Source: Gammaproteobacteria bacterium
GTDB lineage: Bacteria; Pseudomonadota; Gammaproteobacteria; Eutrophobiales; Eutrophobiaceae
DNA length: 7,667 bases
Assembly: GCA_009843675.1 (NCBI GenBank)
Contig: VYCZ01000013.1
Location: 1 to 7,667 of the forward strand
Direction of reading: 5' to 3'
Positions 1 to 5,713 of this stretch are shown here, one piece after another. Each line of letters begins with the position of its first letter. The first letter of the stretch is position 1. Position numbers and translations under genes: made by a program. The notes beneath the pieces are model-generated. The model made no database searches and was not told where the DNA came from. It saw only the letters and a program-made list of their open reading frames with translations.

Positions 1-20
1 TCATAAACTCTGGTAGTAAC

Positions 21-74
21 GGGGACAGAATTCAATTCTGTCCCCTTCTAATGTGCATTGTGCGACCCGACCCC
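21..74. repeat. 54-bp palindromic repeat, copy 1
   Basis: Begins with a perfect 25-bp inverted repeat at 21-45 (12-nt arms starting GGGGACAGAATT, one central base), followed by a conserved tail containing TGCATTGTGCGAC and ending GACCCC. A second copy at 537-590 has the same length and orientation, with 48 of 54 positions identical by hand count. A palindrome plus conserved tail resembles REP/MITE-type elements mobilised in trans by REP-associated tyrosine (Y1) transposases; that assignment is inference, since no such transposase is in the window. Confidence 0.75.
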
Positions 75-157
75 GTTCACCCACCGGAGCGCACAAAAAA
101 CATTGTTGTCCGGCTGTGGCCAGCTATGATGTTCTTTGCGGAAAACGTAATACAACA

Positions 158-164
158 AAGGAGG
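158..164 (+). promoter_or_regulatory. Strong ribosome binding site of the small membrane protein gene
   Basis: AAGGAGG, five nucleotides before the ATG at 170. It is the best Shine-Dalgarno sequence in the window and decides the start: the open frame reaches back to 53, but the upstream stretch runs through repeat DNA and has no such site. Confidence 0.8.
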
Positions 165-169
165 TGCTT

Positions 170-403
170 ATGCACAAACTGACGGATGTTACCGGCATCA
201 TTGTAAGTATATTCGGTGTCGGCGCATTATTGGCGGGATTGATTTTAACCGGACAACATGGAATCAAGGGCGAAATACACGGAATGAAGGTCGATATAGC
301 TGACCTGCAGCAACGAACGGCACGCATCGAAGTACAATTATCACTGCTGCTCGAAGCCTGGAATATCGACAAACCCGATTCTCCCACTGCTGCAGGGAAG
401 TAG
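170..403 (+). CDS. Small membrane-anchored coiled-coil protein, 77 aa, function unknown
   Basis: I do not recognise a named family. The 77-residue product opens with a short polar segment, then a single hydrophobic stretch (about residues 9-27, GIIVSIFGVGALLAGLILTG) that should span the membrane. Then comes a heptad-rich amphipathic region (about residues 31-65, with EIHGMKVDIADLQQ and ARIEVQLSLLLEAW) predicted to be a coiled coil, and a short polar tail. One transmembrane helix plus a short coiled coil recalls small XhlA-like or other phage- and island-borne anchoring proteins, but no motif proves this. The start is fixed by the AAGGAGG site at 158-164. The gene sits alone between two direct copies of a palindromic repeat, suggesting it may travel with them. 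A hairpin at 410-427 just after the stop could end its transcript. Confidence 0.65.
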   Translation: MHKLTDVTGIIVSIFGVGALLAGLILTGQHGIKGEIHGMKVDIADLQQRTARIEVQLSLLLEAWNIDKPDSPTAAGK

Positions 404-409
404 CCGGTT

Positions 410-427
410 CCGGGCTGCGCTTCCCGG
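410..427 (+). terminator. Possible weak hairpin terminator after the small membrane protein gene
   Basis: CCGGG (410-414) pairs with CCCGG (423-427) across an 8-nt loop, followed by CACAGTTTT rather than a clean T run. It lies 7 nt beyond the TAG at 401-403. The position suits a terminator, but the stem is short and GC-rich DNA makes such hairpins by chance. Confidence 0.3.
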
Positions 428-504
428 CACAGTTTTCCTGCTTGCCTGCTTGCCCTGGCCTGGTGGCTGCCGCGCCTCACCCGGCCCGATAACGTCATAT
501 TCGC

Positions 505-522
505 TGTCCCCGGCCGGGGACA
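505..522. repeat. 18-bp perfect palindrome with the same arms as the 54-bp repeats
   Basis: TGTCCCCGGCCGGGGACA is its own reverse complement. The arms TGTCCCC and GGGGACA are the closing and opening heptamers of the 54-bp repeats, here in the opposite arrangement. It starts 32 bp before repeat copy 2 and looks like the junction of one repeat end with another repeat start, possibly a degenerate third copy. Confidence 0.6.
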
Positions 523-536
523 CACGAACTCCGACC

Positions 537-590
537 GGGGACAGAATTCAATTCTGTCCCCCTCCGATATGCATTGTGCGACGTGACCCC
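537..590. repeat. 54-bp palindromic repeat, copy 2
   Basis: The perfect 25-bp palindrome (537-561) is identical to copy 1. The tail differs at six positions but keeps TGCATTGTGCGAC and the final GACCCC. It is followed by two CATTTGA units 12 bp apart (590-596, 602-608), and then by recognisable HigB coding sequence. The repeat, or something bringing it, therefore appears to have replaced the front of a higB gene. Confidence 0.75.
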
Positions 591-612
591 ATTTGATGAC
601 CCATTTGACCCT

Positions 613-705
613 GAATTCAAAGATAATCGTATGTACGTAAAACACATTGTCAGTCATGCAGAATATGACAAACTTTCCCGGCGTTATGCTAAAGAGGCGA
701 GTTGA
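613..705 (+). pseudogene. 3' remnant of a HigB-type toxin gene (mRNA interferase)
   Basis: In frame from 613, the last 30 codons read EFKDNRMYVKHIVSHAEYDK followed by LSRRYAKEAS and TGA. This matches, from memory, the C-terminal strand and helix of YgjN/HigB-type toxins of the RelE/ParE fold (pattern YVKHIVTHAEYDKL). The preceding 70 or so codons of such a toxin are missing: upstream lies the palindromic repeat and its tail. The stop is 1 nt before the higA ATG, the usual toxin-first higBA arrangement. An ATG at 631 could still start a 24-aa peptide, but that could not fold as a toxin. The junction near 612/613 falls on GAATTCAA, a word also present at the centre of the repeat palindrome. Confidence 0.65.
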
Positions 706-706
706 T

Positions 707-1120
707 ATGGGATTCGCAGCCATTAAAGAACACGCCTGTGAACTCTTCAATGAAGCGCCGTTTATCAGCCAGATACGCAATGAGTCTGACTATACACAAG
801 CGCTGGCGCTCATGGACGAATTGATAGAAGATTACGATAATCAGAAACCGCTGATTCACATACTTTCTGCTTCTATCGCTTGCTGGGAGAATAAATCACC
901 CGAGTTCAAGTCTTTTAATGACCGTATTGAAAAAATCGACAGCGGCATAGCAACGCTTAAAGTCATTATGGAACAATATGAACTCGGTGTAGGCGATCTG
1001 CCGGAGATTGGAAGTAAATCACTGGTTTCCAGAATTTTAAACGGGCAACGCAGGCTGACACGTAATCATATTGAAGCATTATGCAAGCGTTACAAGATCA
1101 GCCCGGCGTTATTTTTTTAA
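707..1120 (+). CDS. HigA-type antitoxin with C-terminal helix-turn-helix, 137 aa
   Basis: The protein aligns from memory with E. coli HigA (YgjM, 138 aa) along its length: an N-terminal helical part with YTQALALMDELI near residue 29 and PLIHILSASIACWE near 48-61, then SPEFKSFN. A C-terminal Xre-like helix-turn-helix follows (about residues 81-132; DLPEIGSKSLVSRILNGQRR, ending ISPALFF). Antitoxins of this family bind the HigB toxin and repress their own operon through this domain. Upstream in-frame starts (647 onwards) overlap the higB remnant; the ATG at 707 has AGAGG at 693-697 and matches the family length. The toxin is truncated, so this is probably an orphan antitoxin; it may still bind related operators or neutralise other HigB toxins. 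Composition is AT-richer than the genes to its right. Confidence 0.85.
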   Translation: MGFAAIKEHACELFNEAPFISQIRNESDYTQALALMDELIEDYDNQKPLIHILSASIACWENKSPEFKSFNDRIEKIDSGIATLKVIMEQYELGVGDLPEIGSKSLVSRILNGQRRLTRNHIEALCKRYKISPALFF

Positions 1121-1216
1121 TCGGCCCTTCTATCAGAGATGCAGGTCGGACCCTGTCCTGTTTAGCTCATTTTGGGAAAACCTTATTGAGGTAGAAAGCG
1201 GTCGCCTTTTAACCGG

Positions 1217-1948
1217 TCAGGGTCTGCCCGCCTCTATCAATGCTTCGGCCAGGAGTTTGGGGTTGGTATAGCAGACTTCGTGGCTGCCCGGCTTCTGCAC
1301 CACCCTGCACAGGCCCAGGCGCTCGGCCATCCTGGGATACCAGGCGTACTCACCGTGGGGCAGGACAATATCATCTGTGAAGTTGATGTAGCTCCTTGGA
1401 ACATTCAGCCTCTGAAAGCCCTGCATGCTGATCTTTTCATTTTGTGAATAAACGCAGACCGGATTCAGACCGGCGTAGACCTGCCTGGCAGTTTCCAGGT
1501 CGGCATCGTTGATGAACACTTCCCGAAAAACCTCGAACGGTATCATCCAGTTGGTTCTCTCGCCCTCTTTCTTGATGATCGCGTCAAACATCTGCCGGTG
1601 CCCGGGTGTTACCACGTCATAGATGCACTCACCGTCTTCAAGCACCATGGCATTCTGGAATACCACCCGGTTAACGCGGTCGGCTACCTGCTCGGTCACG
1701 TTCGGTATCACGATCCCGGCAAAGCTGTGGCCGGCCAGGATGAAGTCGCGTATGTCCCGCTCCAGGATGTAGTCGACCACGGACTTCACGCAATCCGCAT
1801 GGGTGAAAAAATTGCCGGCATCCTCTCCATGGCCGGCCATGGTCGGCGCATAGGCAACGTGGCCGTGCCTGTTGAGTTCCGCAATCACCCGGTCCCAGCA
1901 CGAACCGTCGTGCATGGAGCCGTGCACCAGTACAAACGTCAGTTTCAA
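1217..1948 (-). CDS. Alpha/beta hydrolase, methylesterase/hydroxynitrile-lyase-like, 243 aa
   Basis: A soluble serine hydrolase of normal length for the plant-type methylesterase/hydroxynitrile-lyase group, which has many bacterial members. Visible motifs are the oxyanion-hole strand FVLVHGSMHDGSCW (residues 5-18), the nucleophile elbow GHSFAG with Ser75 (73-78), an acidic site TDD (191-193) at the position where the family has its catalytic Asp, and His223 in GSHEVCYTNPKLLAE. No signal peptide is seen. The start codon is TTG (1946-1948). It is supported by AGGAG at 1958-1962, nine nucleotides upstream, and no ATG or GTG lies before the oxyanion motif. The gene begins 19 nt after the isochorismatase-like gene and is probably co-transcribed with it. 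The natural substrate cannot be told; a small ester or amide related to the neighbour's substrate is a guess. Confidence 0.85.
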   Translation of the reverse strand: MKLTFVLVHGSMHDGSCWDRVIAELNRHGHVAYAPTMAGHGEDAGNFFTHADCVKSVVDYILERDIRDFILAGHSFAGIVIPNVTEQVADRVNRVVFQNAMVLEDGECIYDVVTPGHRQMFDAIIKKEGERTNWMIPFEVFREVFINDADLETARQVYAGLNPVCVYSQNEKISMQGFQRLNVPRSYINFTDDIVLPHGEYAWYPRMAERLGLCRVVQKPGSHEVCYTNPKLLAEALIEAGRP

Positions 1949-1957
1949 ACCTGTTTA

Positions 1958-1962
1958 CTCCT
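1958..1962 (-). promoter_or_regulatory. Ribosome binding site deciding a TTG start
   Basis: AGGAG on the - strand, nine nucleotides ahead of the TTG at 1946-1948. It lies in the 19-nt gap between the two hydrolase genes and is the reason for accepting the rare start codon. Confidence 0.65.
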
Positions 1963-1967
1963 GAATT

Positions 1968-2606
1968 TTATTTATCGGGACTGTCGCCCAGTTCCCTGAT
2001 GACTTCATCGACGGTCAGCACCCGTCCGAACAATTCGCGTATCGTGCCCAGGGCAGCTTCATGCAGACGCGTTTCAAACGCCGCCGTGCCGTCGCTGGTA
2101 AAGGCGACCTTGTAATCGTGCTCAAACGCGCTGCGCGCCGTGGATTCACAACAGCAGTTGGTTGTCACGCCGGTAATGATGACCGTATCCGCGCTGATGT
2201 TTCTTAACAGAGTATCAAGGTCGGTACGGTGAAACGCATCATATTTATGTTTGACAACATGAAACTCGTCTTCCAGGGGCGCCGGAAGGTCCGAAAACAA
2301 CTCATAGCTATGCGTCCCCTTGAACAATACCCGCTGCTCCCGTAAGGGTGGATACTTGTCCAGCAGGAGACCACCGTAGGGAGCGCTGCTATCGAGCCGA
2401 ATCCAGATTACCGGCACTGCCATTTTTCTGCACTCCGTTATCAGCCCTGAGAGCCGGGCAATAATCTCACGGCCCATGGGTGTCTCAAGCATGGCCCCAG
2501 GTTCAAGGAAGGCATTCTGCATATCGATTATCAGCAAGGCGGACGATTCCCGGTTGATGCGGAAAAATGCCTCTCCCGTCCGGGTCGTTTCACGCGCGGT
2601 GCTCAT
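1968..2606 (-). CDS. Isochorismatase-family cysteine hydrolase, 212 aa
   Basis: The fold and catalytic triad of the isochorismatase superfamily are visible. Asp28 lies in ALLIIDMQNAFLEPGA, Lys119 in HVVKHKYDAFHRTDL, and the nucleophile Cys152 in ITGVTTNCCCESTARSAFEH, which follows the family pattern GVxTNxCxESTAR; three Cys in a row (151-153) is unusual. The superfamily hydrolyses C-N bonds of ureido acids, N-carbamoyl compounds and nicotinamide, or the vinyl ether of isochorismate. No signal peptide is present, so it should be cytoplasmic. The residues seen do not choose a substrate; the 212-aa length with a 20-residue N-terminal extension resembles amidohydrolases such as N-carbamoylsarcosine or ureidoacrylate hydrolases more than nicotinamidase. 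It lies between vapC (59-nt gap) and the alpha/beta hydrolase (19-nt gap), all on the - strand. The ATG at 2604-2606 has only a weak GAG-type ribosome site. Confidence 0.88.
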   Translation of the reverse strand: MSTARETTRTGEAFFRINRESSALLIIDMQNAFLEPGAMLETPMGREIIARLSGLITECRKMAVPVIWIRLDSSAPYGGLLLDKYPPLREQRVLFKGTHSYELFSDLPAPLEDEFHVVKHKYDAFHRTDLDTLLRNISADTVIITGVTTNCCCESTARSAFEHDYKVAFTSDGTAAFETRLHEAALGTIRELFGRVLTVDEVIRELGDSPDK

Positions 2607-2665
2607 CAGGTTATTACTCGTATATCACTCTTTGTGGACGACATGGACGTATCAAGCAAATTATC

Positions 2666-3100
2666 CTACCGTTCCTCCAGCGGATTGATATGGGTAATCC
2701 CGGTGAAGCGGCGGAAGTCATAATCCGCCGAATATATCCCGGCGCCGTATTCAACGGCCAATGCGGCCAGATGTACATCCGATGTAAGGTTACCTGCGCT
2801 GCCTGTACCGCTCAACAGGTTCCTGAAGATCGGCCAGTGGCGTTCACCGGGGCTTACCAGTATCGCATTTGATTGCCTCAACCAACCGTCAACATAGGAC
2901 AACGCGTGAGTAAAATGCAACGGTCTGGCCATGATGCCCGCGCGTGTTGTCACGCGGATAAACGCCAGAATCACAATCCAGGCAAAACCGATTTCCGTTG
3001 TCCCCGATAGCGCCTGCTCCAGCCAGTTACGCGCCTTTCCATGTTGGTCTGCGTCACGGTTGACGGCATAAATGAGGATATTCGCATCGACCAGGATCAC
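2666..3100 (-). CDS. VapC-type PIN-domain toxin ribonuclease, 144 aa
   Basis: A PIN-domain endoribonuclease, toxin partner of the upstream VapB; VapC toxins typically cleave tRNA or rRNA using Mg2+ held by acidic residues. Asp5 is in ILVDANILIYAV, Asp108 in NLTSDVHLAALA, and Asp126/Asp128 in IYSADYDFRRF. The middle motif FAWIVILAFIRVTT (39-52), the histidine-proline stretch PGERHWPIF and the length identify the subfamily first described in Mycobacterium tuberculosis (TIGR00028-like, from memory). In that subfamily the usual second acidic residue of the PIN core is replaced by a hydrophobic one, here Phe47 or a neighbour. The start is GTG at 3098-3100, overlapping the vapB TGA as GTGA, which implies translational coupling. 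All expected active-site residues are present, so the toxin is probably functional. Confidence 0.9.
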   Translation of the reverse strand: MILVDANILIYAVNRDADQHGKARNWLEQALSGTTEIGFAWIVILAFIRVTTRAGIMARPLHFTHALSYVDGWLRQSNAILVSPGERHWPIFRNLLSGTGSAGNLTSDVHLAALAVEYGAGIYSADYDFRRFTGITHINPLEER

Positions 3101-3366
3101 TTTTTCAGCTCCAGTTTCCTGGCTGTTTCTTCTTCTTCCAGATAGTCTGCAAGTTCCAGGGCCTTGGTCAGGTTATATCCACCTGAGACTTCACCCATGG
3201 AAACGGGTTTTAACCGGTAAGGCTGCGCCGCGTCCCTGATACGGTTTGCAGACAACCCGGCGCGCAAGGTCTCGTTCACAACCTGTTTGTAACTTTTGCC
3301 GCTTCGGTGAGCGGCGTCCTTCAGCGCTCTTGCAATACTGTCGTCGATTGTCAGTGTCGTTCTCAT
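3097..3366 (-). CDS. VapB-type ribbon-helix-helix antitoxin, 89 aa
   Basis: An N-terminal ribbon-helix-helix DNA-binding fold (strand MRTTLTIDD, helices about 10-22 and 26-39, with KSYKQVVNETLRAGL) is followed by a charged tail ending YLEEEETARKLELKK, which in this family wraps the PIN toxin and blocks its active site. As a VapBC complex it should repress its own promoter at 3375-3402. The gene ends in a 4-nt overlap with vapC. Its first 34 codons (3265-3366) lie in the 572-bp duplication and reappear at 5741-5842, so this copy is the intact one. ATG at 3364-3366; the ribosome site (CCAGGT) is weak and close. Confidence 0.9.
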   Translation of the reverse strand: MRTTLTIDDSIARALKDAAHRSGKSYKQVVNETLRAGLSANRIRDAAQPYRLKPVSMGEVSGGYNLTKALELADYLEEEETARKLELKK

Positions 3367-3374
3367 ACCTGGAC

Positions 3375-3410
3375 ATCATAGCATATTTGATTGAGACATC
3401 AAAACATCAA
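3375..3410 (-). promoter_or_regulatory. vapB promoter with overlapping operator candidate
   Basis: On the - strand: -35 TTGATG (3397-3402), a 16-nt spacer, and -10 TATGAT (3375-3380) preceded by TG in the extended -10 position. The transcript would start a few bases before the vapB ATG at 3366, leaving a very short leader. An inverted repeat TTTGAT-N6-ATCAAA (3386-3403) covers the spacer and -35, and CATCAA is repeated at 3405-3410; both suit autoregulation by VapBC. The region overlaps the end of the ada reading frame. Its duplicate lies at 5851-5886. Confidence 0.6.
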
Positions 3411-3835
3411 ATACACTCCACATGCGCCGAATCCCATGCGATCATTGCTCTCTTTCGATCGATTCCCCAGTGATAACCTCCCAGGGCGCCCGATGAACGG
3501 AGGATGCGATGGCAGGGTATCAGGTAGGAAACCGGATTGGCGCCCACGGCAGAGGCAGTGGCTCTTACGGCCGTTGGATTGCCAGTCAACCGCGCCAGTT
3601 GTTTGTAGGATATGAGACTACCCTCCCGGACCCTGAGCAGGGCGCGCCAGACGTTGACCTGGAAATTGGTTCCTTTCACGAACAGGTGAAATCCTGACTC
3701 ATGCCCGTCCTGTGTACCGTTACGGGGGCTGAATAACCTGCCGGCGGTGTGAGCAGTACTTTGCGGATCATGGAATACCTGCGCGGCGGGCCAGCGCTTC
3801 AACAGGGCTTCCGCTTCCTTCTCAAGTACCTCTTC
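3407..3835 (-). pseudogene. 5'-truncated copy of the ada-like gene (methyltransferase half)
   Basis: Identical to codons 149-290 of the intact gene at 5883-6755. At 3836 the reading frame runs into the insertion sequence and meets an in-frame TAA at 3872-3874 with no ATG between. The AraC-type domain and the front of the methyltransferase domain are missing. The catalytic and DNA-binding part is all present, including the active-site motif IPCHR and the arginine-finger region TAVRATASAVGANP. A TTG at 3800-3802 could in principle start a 131-aa product, but no ribosome site or promoter is evident. Treated as a remnant created by the insertion. Confidence 0.8.
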
Positions 3836-3852
3836 CCGACTTCGACGGTTTA
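3836..3852. repeat. Left terminal inverted repeat of the IS
   Basis: CCGACTTCGACGGTTTA. It matches the reverse complement of 5715-5731 at 16 of 17 positions (A/T difference at the tenth). The first 13 bases are themselves nearly palindromic (CCGAC-TTC-GACGG, one mismatched pair). Confidence 0.8.
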
Positions 3853-3893
3853 CGCCGTTAACTGATTGATTTTATTGAGCACGCGTTAACCCG

Positions 3894-3905
3894 TAGGCAC
3901 TACAA
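3894..3905. repeat. Subterminal 12-bp repeat of the IS, left
   Basis: TAGGCACTACAA, found again in the same orientation at 5647-5658. Both copies are preceded by TTAAC. They lie 58 and 73 bp inside the two inverted-repeat tips, one after the transposase stop and one at its promoter. They could be accessory transposase-binding sites; that is inference. The word GTAGGCACTAC of the left copy is partly self-complementary. Confidence 0.5.
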
Positions 3906-3939
3906 TTGCCTTGTTTTGAGCGTTGGACGGGTGGGGGTA

Positions 3940-5595
3940 TTATTTGAGTTCGTAAGGCGTGGTGGAGTGCGTTAACCCCATGGCTTTATAGAGTTGCCTG
4001 CCGGTCTCGCTGATCGCGGAGGGAATGACGTAGCGGCGGTTGGTCTGTTTATGTTCCAGCACACTGTGCTGCACGTGCACCAGTGCGTTGCGGATCACCT
4101 CGGGGGAGACCGGTCTGGCCTGCAGGGTCATGCGGTATTGCAGGTGCCGGACACAGAGCAGGGACATGAAGGCGATGGCGATGTGGGCCCGGATGCGGCG
4201 CGGGGTCCAGTGGTAGATGGGTCTGACCTTGAGGTCGTGTTTGCTCACCCGGAAGGTGTCTTCCACCTGCCACAGGCCGCGGTACTGGTCCAGGATGGTG
4301 GCGGTCTTGGTGGCCTTGGGCAGGTTGGTGATGACGCCGTGCAGGCCGTCCCAGCGTTGCGCCTGGGCAATCTTGTCCGGGTTGACGCGGAGGGTACTCT
4401 GGCCTTCTATCCGGAGGTACTGCTGGTAGCCGCGGTTGCTCAGCAGGTCTTTGGGGTTGTCGCTTTTGGCCAGTTTTTTGCGCAGTTTATCCAGGGCCTT
4501 GTCCCGGTCCCGGCGGTCTTTCTCGGCCCGTACCGGGGAGAAGCCGACCACCAGGCGGCGGGTGTTGTGGGTCAGTTCCCGCACCCGGGCGCCGTCGCCG
4601 TCTTTGAGGGTCTCATAGCCGCTCGCATCGAGCGCCTGGGTTTGGAGGCTTTGCGGCAGGGATTTCAGCCGGGCGCCGACGATGTAGTGCAGCCCGGCCG
4701 CTTCCAGGGCGTTGAGGTTGGCCTCGCTCAGCATCCCCCGGTCGGCCACGACCACGGCGTCCTCGGCCTCAGAGGCGGCTTGCAGCGCCTGCACCACCGG
4801 GATGAGGCTGTGGCCCTCGAAGGTGGCCCCGGGCAGGACGGTGTAGCGCACCGGCAGGCCGGTCTCGGTCACCGCCAGGGCCAGCAGCACCTGGCATTCC
4901 TTGAACTTGGCGTCCTTGCTGTAGCCGGGTTGTTTCAACGCATCCTCGGTGAACGATTCAAAGTACAGGGTGGTGCAATCGAAGAACAGCACGCGCAACG
5001 TGCCGCCCAGCAGCGCCTTGGCCTGTTGCCCGGCCAGGGCGTTCAGGCGCTCGATGCGGTCCGCATCGAGCAGGTCCATCATGCGGTACACCTGGGGCAG
5101 GGACACCTGCACGCCGAAGTCGGCCGCCAGGGCGCGCACGCTGGCGCGTTTGCTGTCCGGGTTCGCAAGGCGCGCCATGACGTTGTGGAACAGCGCCTTG
5201 TGCGAGGCCCGGTAGCGCCAGGCCGGCAGCAGCCGGGACAGGCCCAGGGCCTCGTACACGGCGCCGTACACGGCATGGATGCCGCTGGTGAGGCGTTGGG
5301 TTTCAATGAGCTGCTTGAGGTCCACCTTGAGGGGCGCATCGTCCCGCCGCGACCGGGCGGCAATGAGCTGCTCGGCCACGTCCTCCGGGGGGAACAGTTG
5401 CGGTTGGGTATCGGCCGCCAGTTTGGCCTTGACCACTTCGGCCAGGTCTTTGAGTCGGACCAGTTCGTCCCCGTCCAGGGCGATGCCGATGTGGCGCACG
5501 ATGCGCTGGCGCACGGTCTTGCCGGCACGCACGGACTCCACCAGTTGCACGGCTTTACGCGGGCTGTTGGGCGTGGTTTTGACGCGCACGAACAT
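3940..5595 (-). CDS. DDE transposase of the IS1634 family, 551 aa
   Basis: Catalyses cut and strand transfer of the element. The N-terminal part (FVRVKTTPNSPRKAVQLVES, KTVRQRIVRHIG) is typical of IS1634-type transposases. The RNase H-like core shows Asp206 in VLFFDCTTLYFESF, Asp285 in AVVVADRGMLSEANL, and Glu445 in the signature YRGLWQVEDTFRVSKHDLKV (438-457), followed by RPIYHWTPRRIRAHIAIAFM; these three acids form the DDE site. A charged insertion rich in Lys, Arg and Asp (about 356-390) lies between the second Asp and Glu, as usual in this group. The frame stays open to a TTG at 5631, but I prefer the ATG at 5593-5595: it matches family starts, and the likely promoter -10 at 5634-5639 would place the transcript start downstream of 5631. 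The ribosome site is weak, as is common for transposases. No frameshift or missing catalytic residue is seen. Confidence 0.92.
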   Translation of the reverse strand: MFVRVKTTPNSPRKAVQLVESVRAGKTVRQRIVRHIGIALDGDELVRLKDLAEVVKAKLAADTQPQLFPPEDVAEQLIAARSRRDDAPLKVDLKQLIETQRLTSGIHAVYGAVYEALGLSRLLPAWRYRASHKALFHNVMARLANPDSKRASVRALAADFGVQVSLPQVYRMMDLLDADRIERLNALAGQQAKALLGGTLRVLFFDCTTLYFESFTEDALKQPGYSKDAKFKECQVLLALAVTETGLPVRYTVLPGATFEGHSLIPVVQALQAASEAEDAVVVADRGMLSEANLNALEAAGLHYIVGARLKSLPQSLQTQALDASGYETLKDGDGARVRELTHNTRRLVVGFSPVRAEKDRRDRDKALDKLRKKLAKSDNPKDLLSNRGYQQYLRIEGQSTLRVNPDKIAQAQRWDGLHGVITNLPKATKTATILDQYRGLWQVEDTFRVSKHDLKVRPIYHWTPRRIRAHIAIAFMSLLCVRHLQYRMTLQARPVSPEVIRNALVHVQHSVLEHKQTNRRYVIPSAISETGRQLYKAMGLTHSTTPYELK

Positions 5596-5633
5596 GGGGC
5601 GAAGGGTAGCAGAAACAACTCCGTGTGTCAACT

Positions 5634-5662
5634 ATTATATATTAACTAGGCACTACAACAGC
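5634..5662 (-). promoter_or_regulatory. Possible transposase promoter
   Basis: A consensus -10 TATAAT (5634-5639, - strand) lies about 39 bp ahead of the transposase ATG. The -35 is poor (GCTGTT at 5657-5662 with a 17-nt spacer). It overlaps the subterminal repeat 5647-5658, so transposase binding there could repress the gene. Confidence 0.4.
5647..5658. repeat. Subterminal 12-bp repeat of the IS, right
   Basis: TAGGCACTACAA, direct copy of 3894-3905, lying across the spacer of the putative transposase promoter. Confidence 0.5.
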
Positions 5663-5669
5663 CCGTTCC

Positions 5670-5698
5670 AAAACCCGCTTTGATTTATAAGGGGTTTT
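5670..5698 (-). terminator. Hairpin inside the right IS end, possible transcription barrier
   Basis: AAAACCC (5670-5676) pairs with GGGTTTT (5692-5698) across a 15-nt loop. Read on the - strand the stem ends in GGGTTTT, a terminator-like form. It lies between the incoming ada/vapB transcription and the transposase promoter, where a barrier against outside readthrough would be useful to the element. The stem is short and the loop long, so the call is tentative. Confidence 0.35.
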
Positions 5699-5713
5699 CA
5701 GATAAATTGGGCA

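Larger units (their letters stand above)
3264..3835. repeat. 572-bp direct repeat, left copy (candidate IS target-site duplication)
   Basis: The sequence from GCAAGGTCTCG (3264) to GTACCTCTTC (3835) recurs in the same orientation at 5740-6311, a constant offset of 2476, with no difference that I could find by eye. It holds the vapB 5' part and promoter and codons 149-290 of ada. It directly touches the left inverted repeat of the insertion sequence at 3836. Immediately outside, the sequences differ (C at 3263 against T at 5739; C at 3836 against T at 6312). Confidence 0.9.

Noticed and set aside
437..454. Two tandem CCTGCTTG units
   Set aside because: Only two 8-bp units; too short to distinguish from chance in GC-rich DNA.
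124..780. 218-codon - strand frame across the repeats and small gene
   Set aside because: Runs through both repeats, the small membrane gene and the higB remnant; no domain is recognisable and no ribosome site was seen.
1144..1229. Imperfect 15-bp inverted repeat (1144-1158 with 1215-1229) between higA and the hydrolase gene
   Set aside because: About 12 of 15 positions pair, but the arms are 56 bp apart and no T run follows. It is too loose for a terminator or IS end, and the 96-bp gap shows nothing else that I can support.
1598..1999. 133-codon + strand frame inside the alpha/beta hydrolase gene
   Set aside because: Antisense to a gene whose catalytic motifs are all visible; no family resemblance.
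5079..5618. 179-codon - strand frame inside the transposase gene
   Set aside because: A different frame of the same strand, with a protein rich in Pro, Ser, Arg and Cys; a composition artefact within the real transposase.
5596..5631. TTG at 5629-5631 as transposase start
   Set aside because: It adds 12 residues unlike family starts and lies upstream of the transcript start implied by the TATAAT at 5634-5639.
3906..5646. Alternative IS borders defined by the 12-bp direct repeat TAGGCACTACAA as target duplication
   Set aside because: No inverted repeats lie just inside these copies, whereas 16/17-matching inverted repeats lie further out and abut the 572-bp repeat on the left side.
3994..5649. 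551-codon open frame on the + strand opposite the transposase
   Set aside because: It is the mirror of a GC-rich gene. The translation is dominated by Gly, Val, Gln, His and Leu with no recognisable domain, while the - strand has the full DDE transposase.
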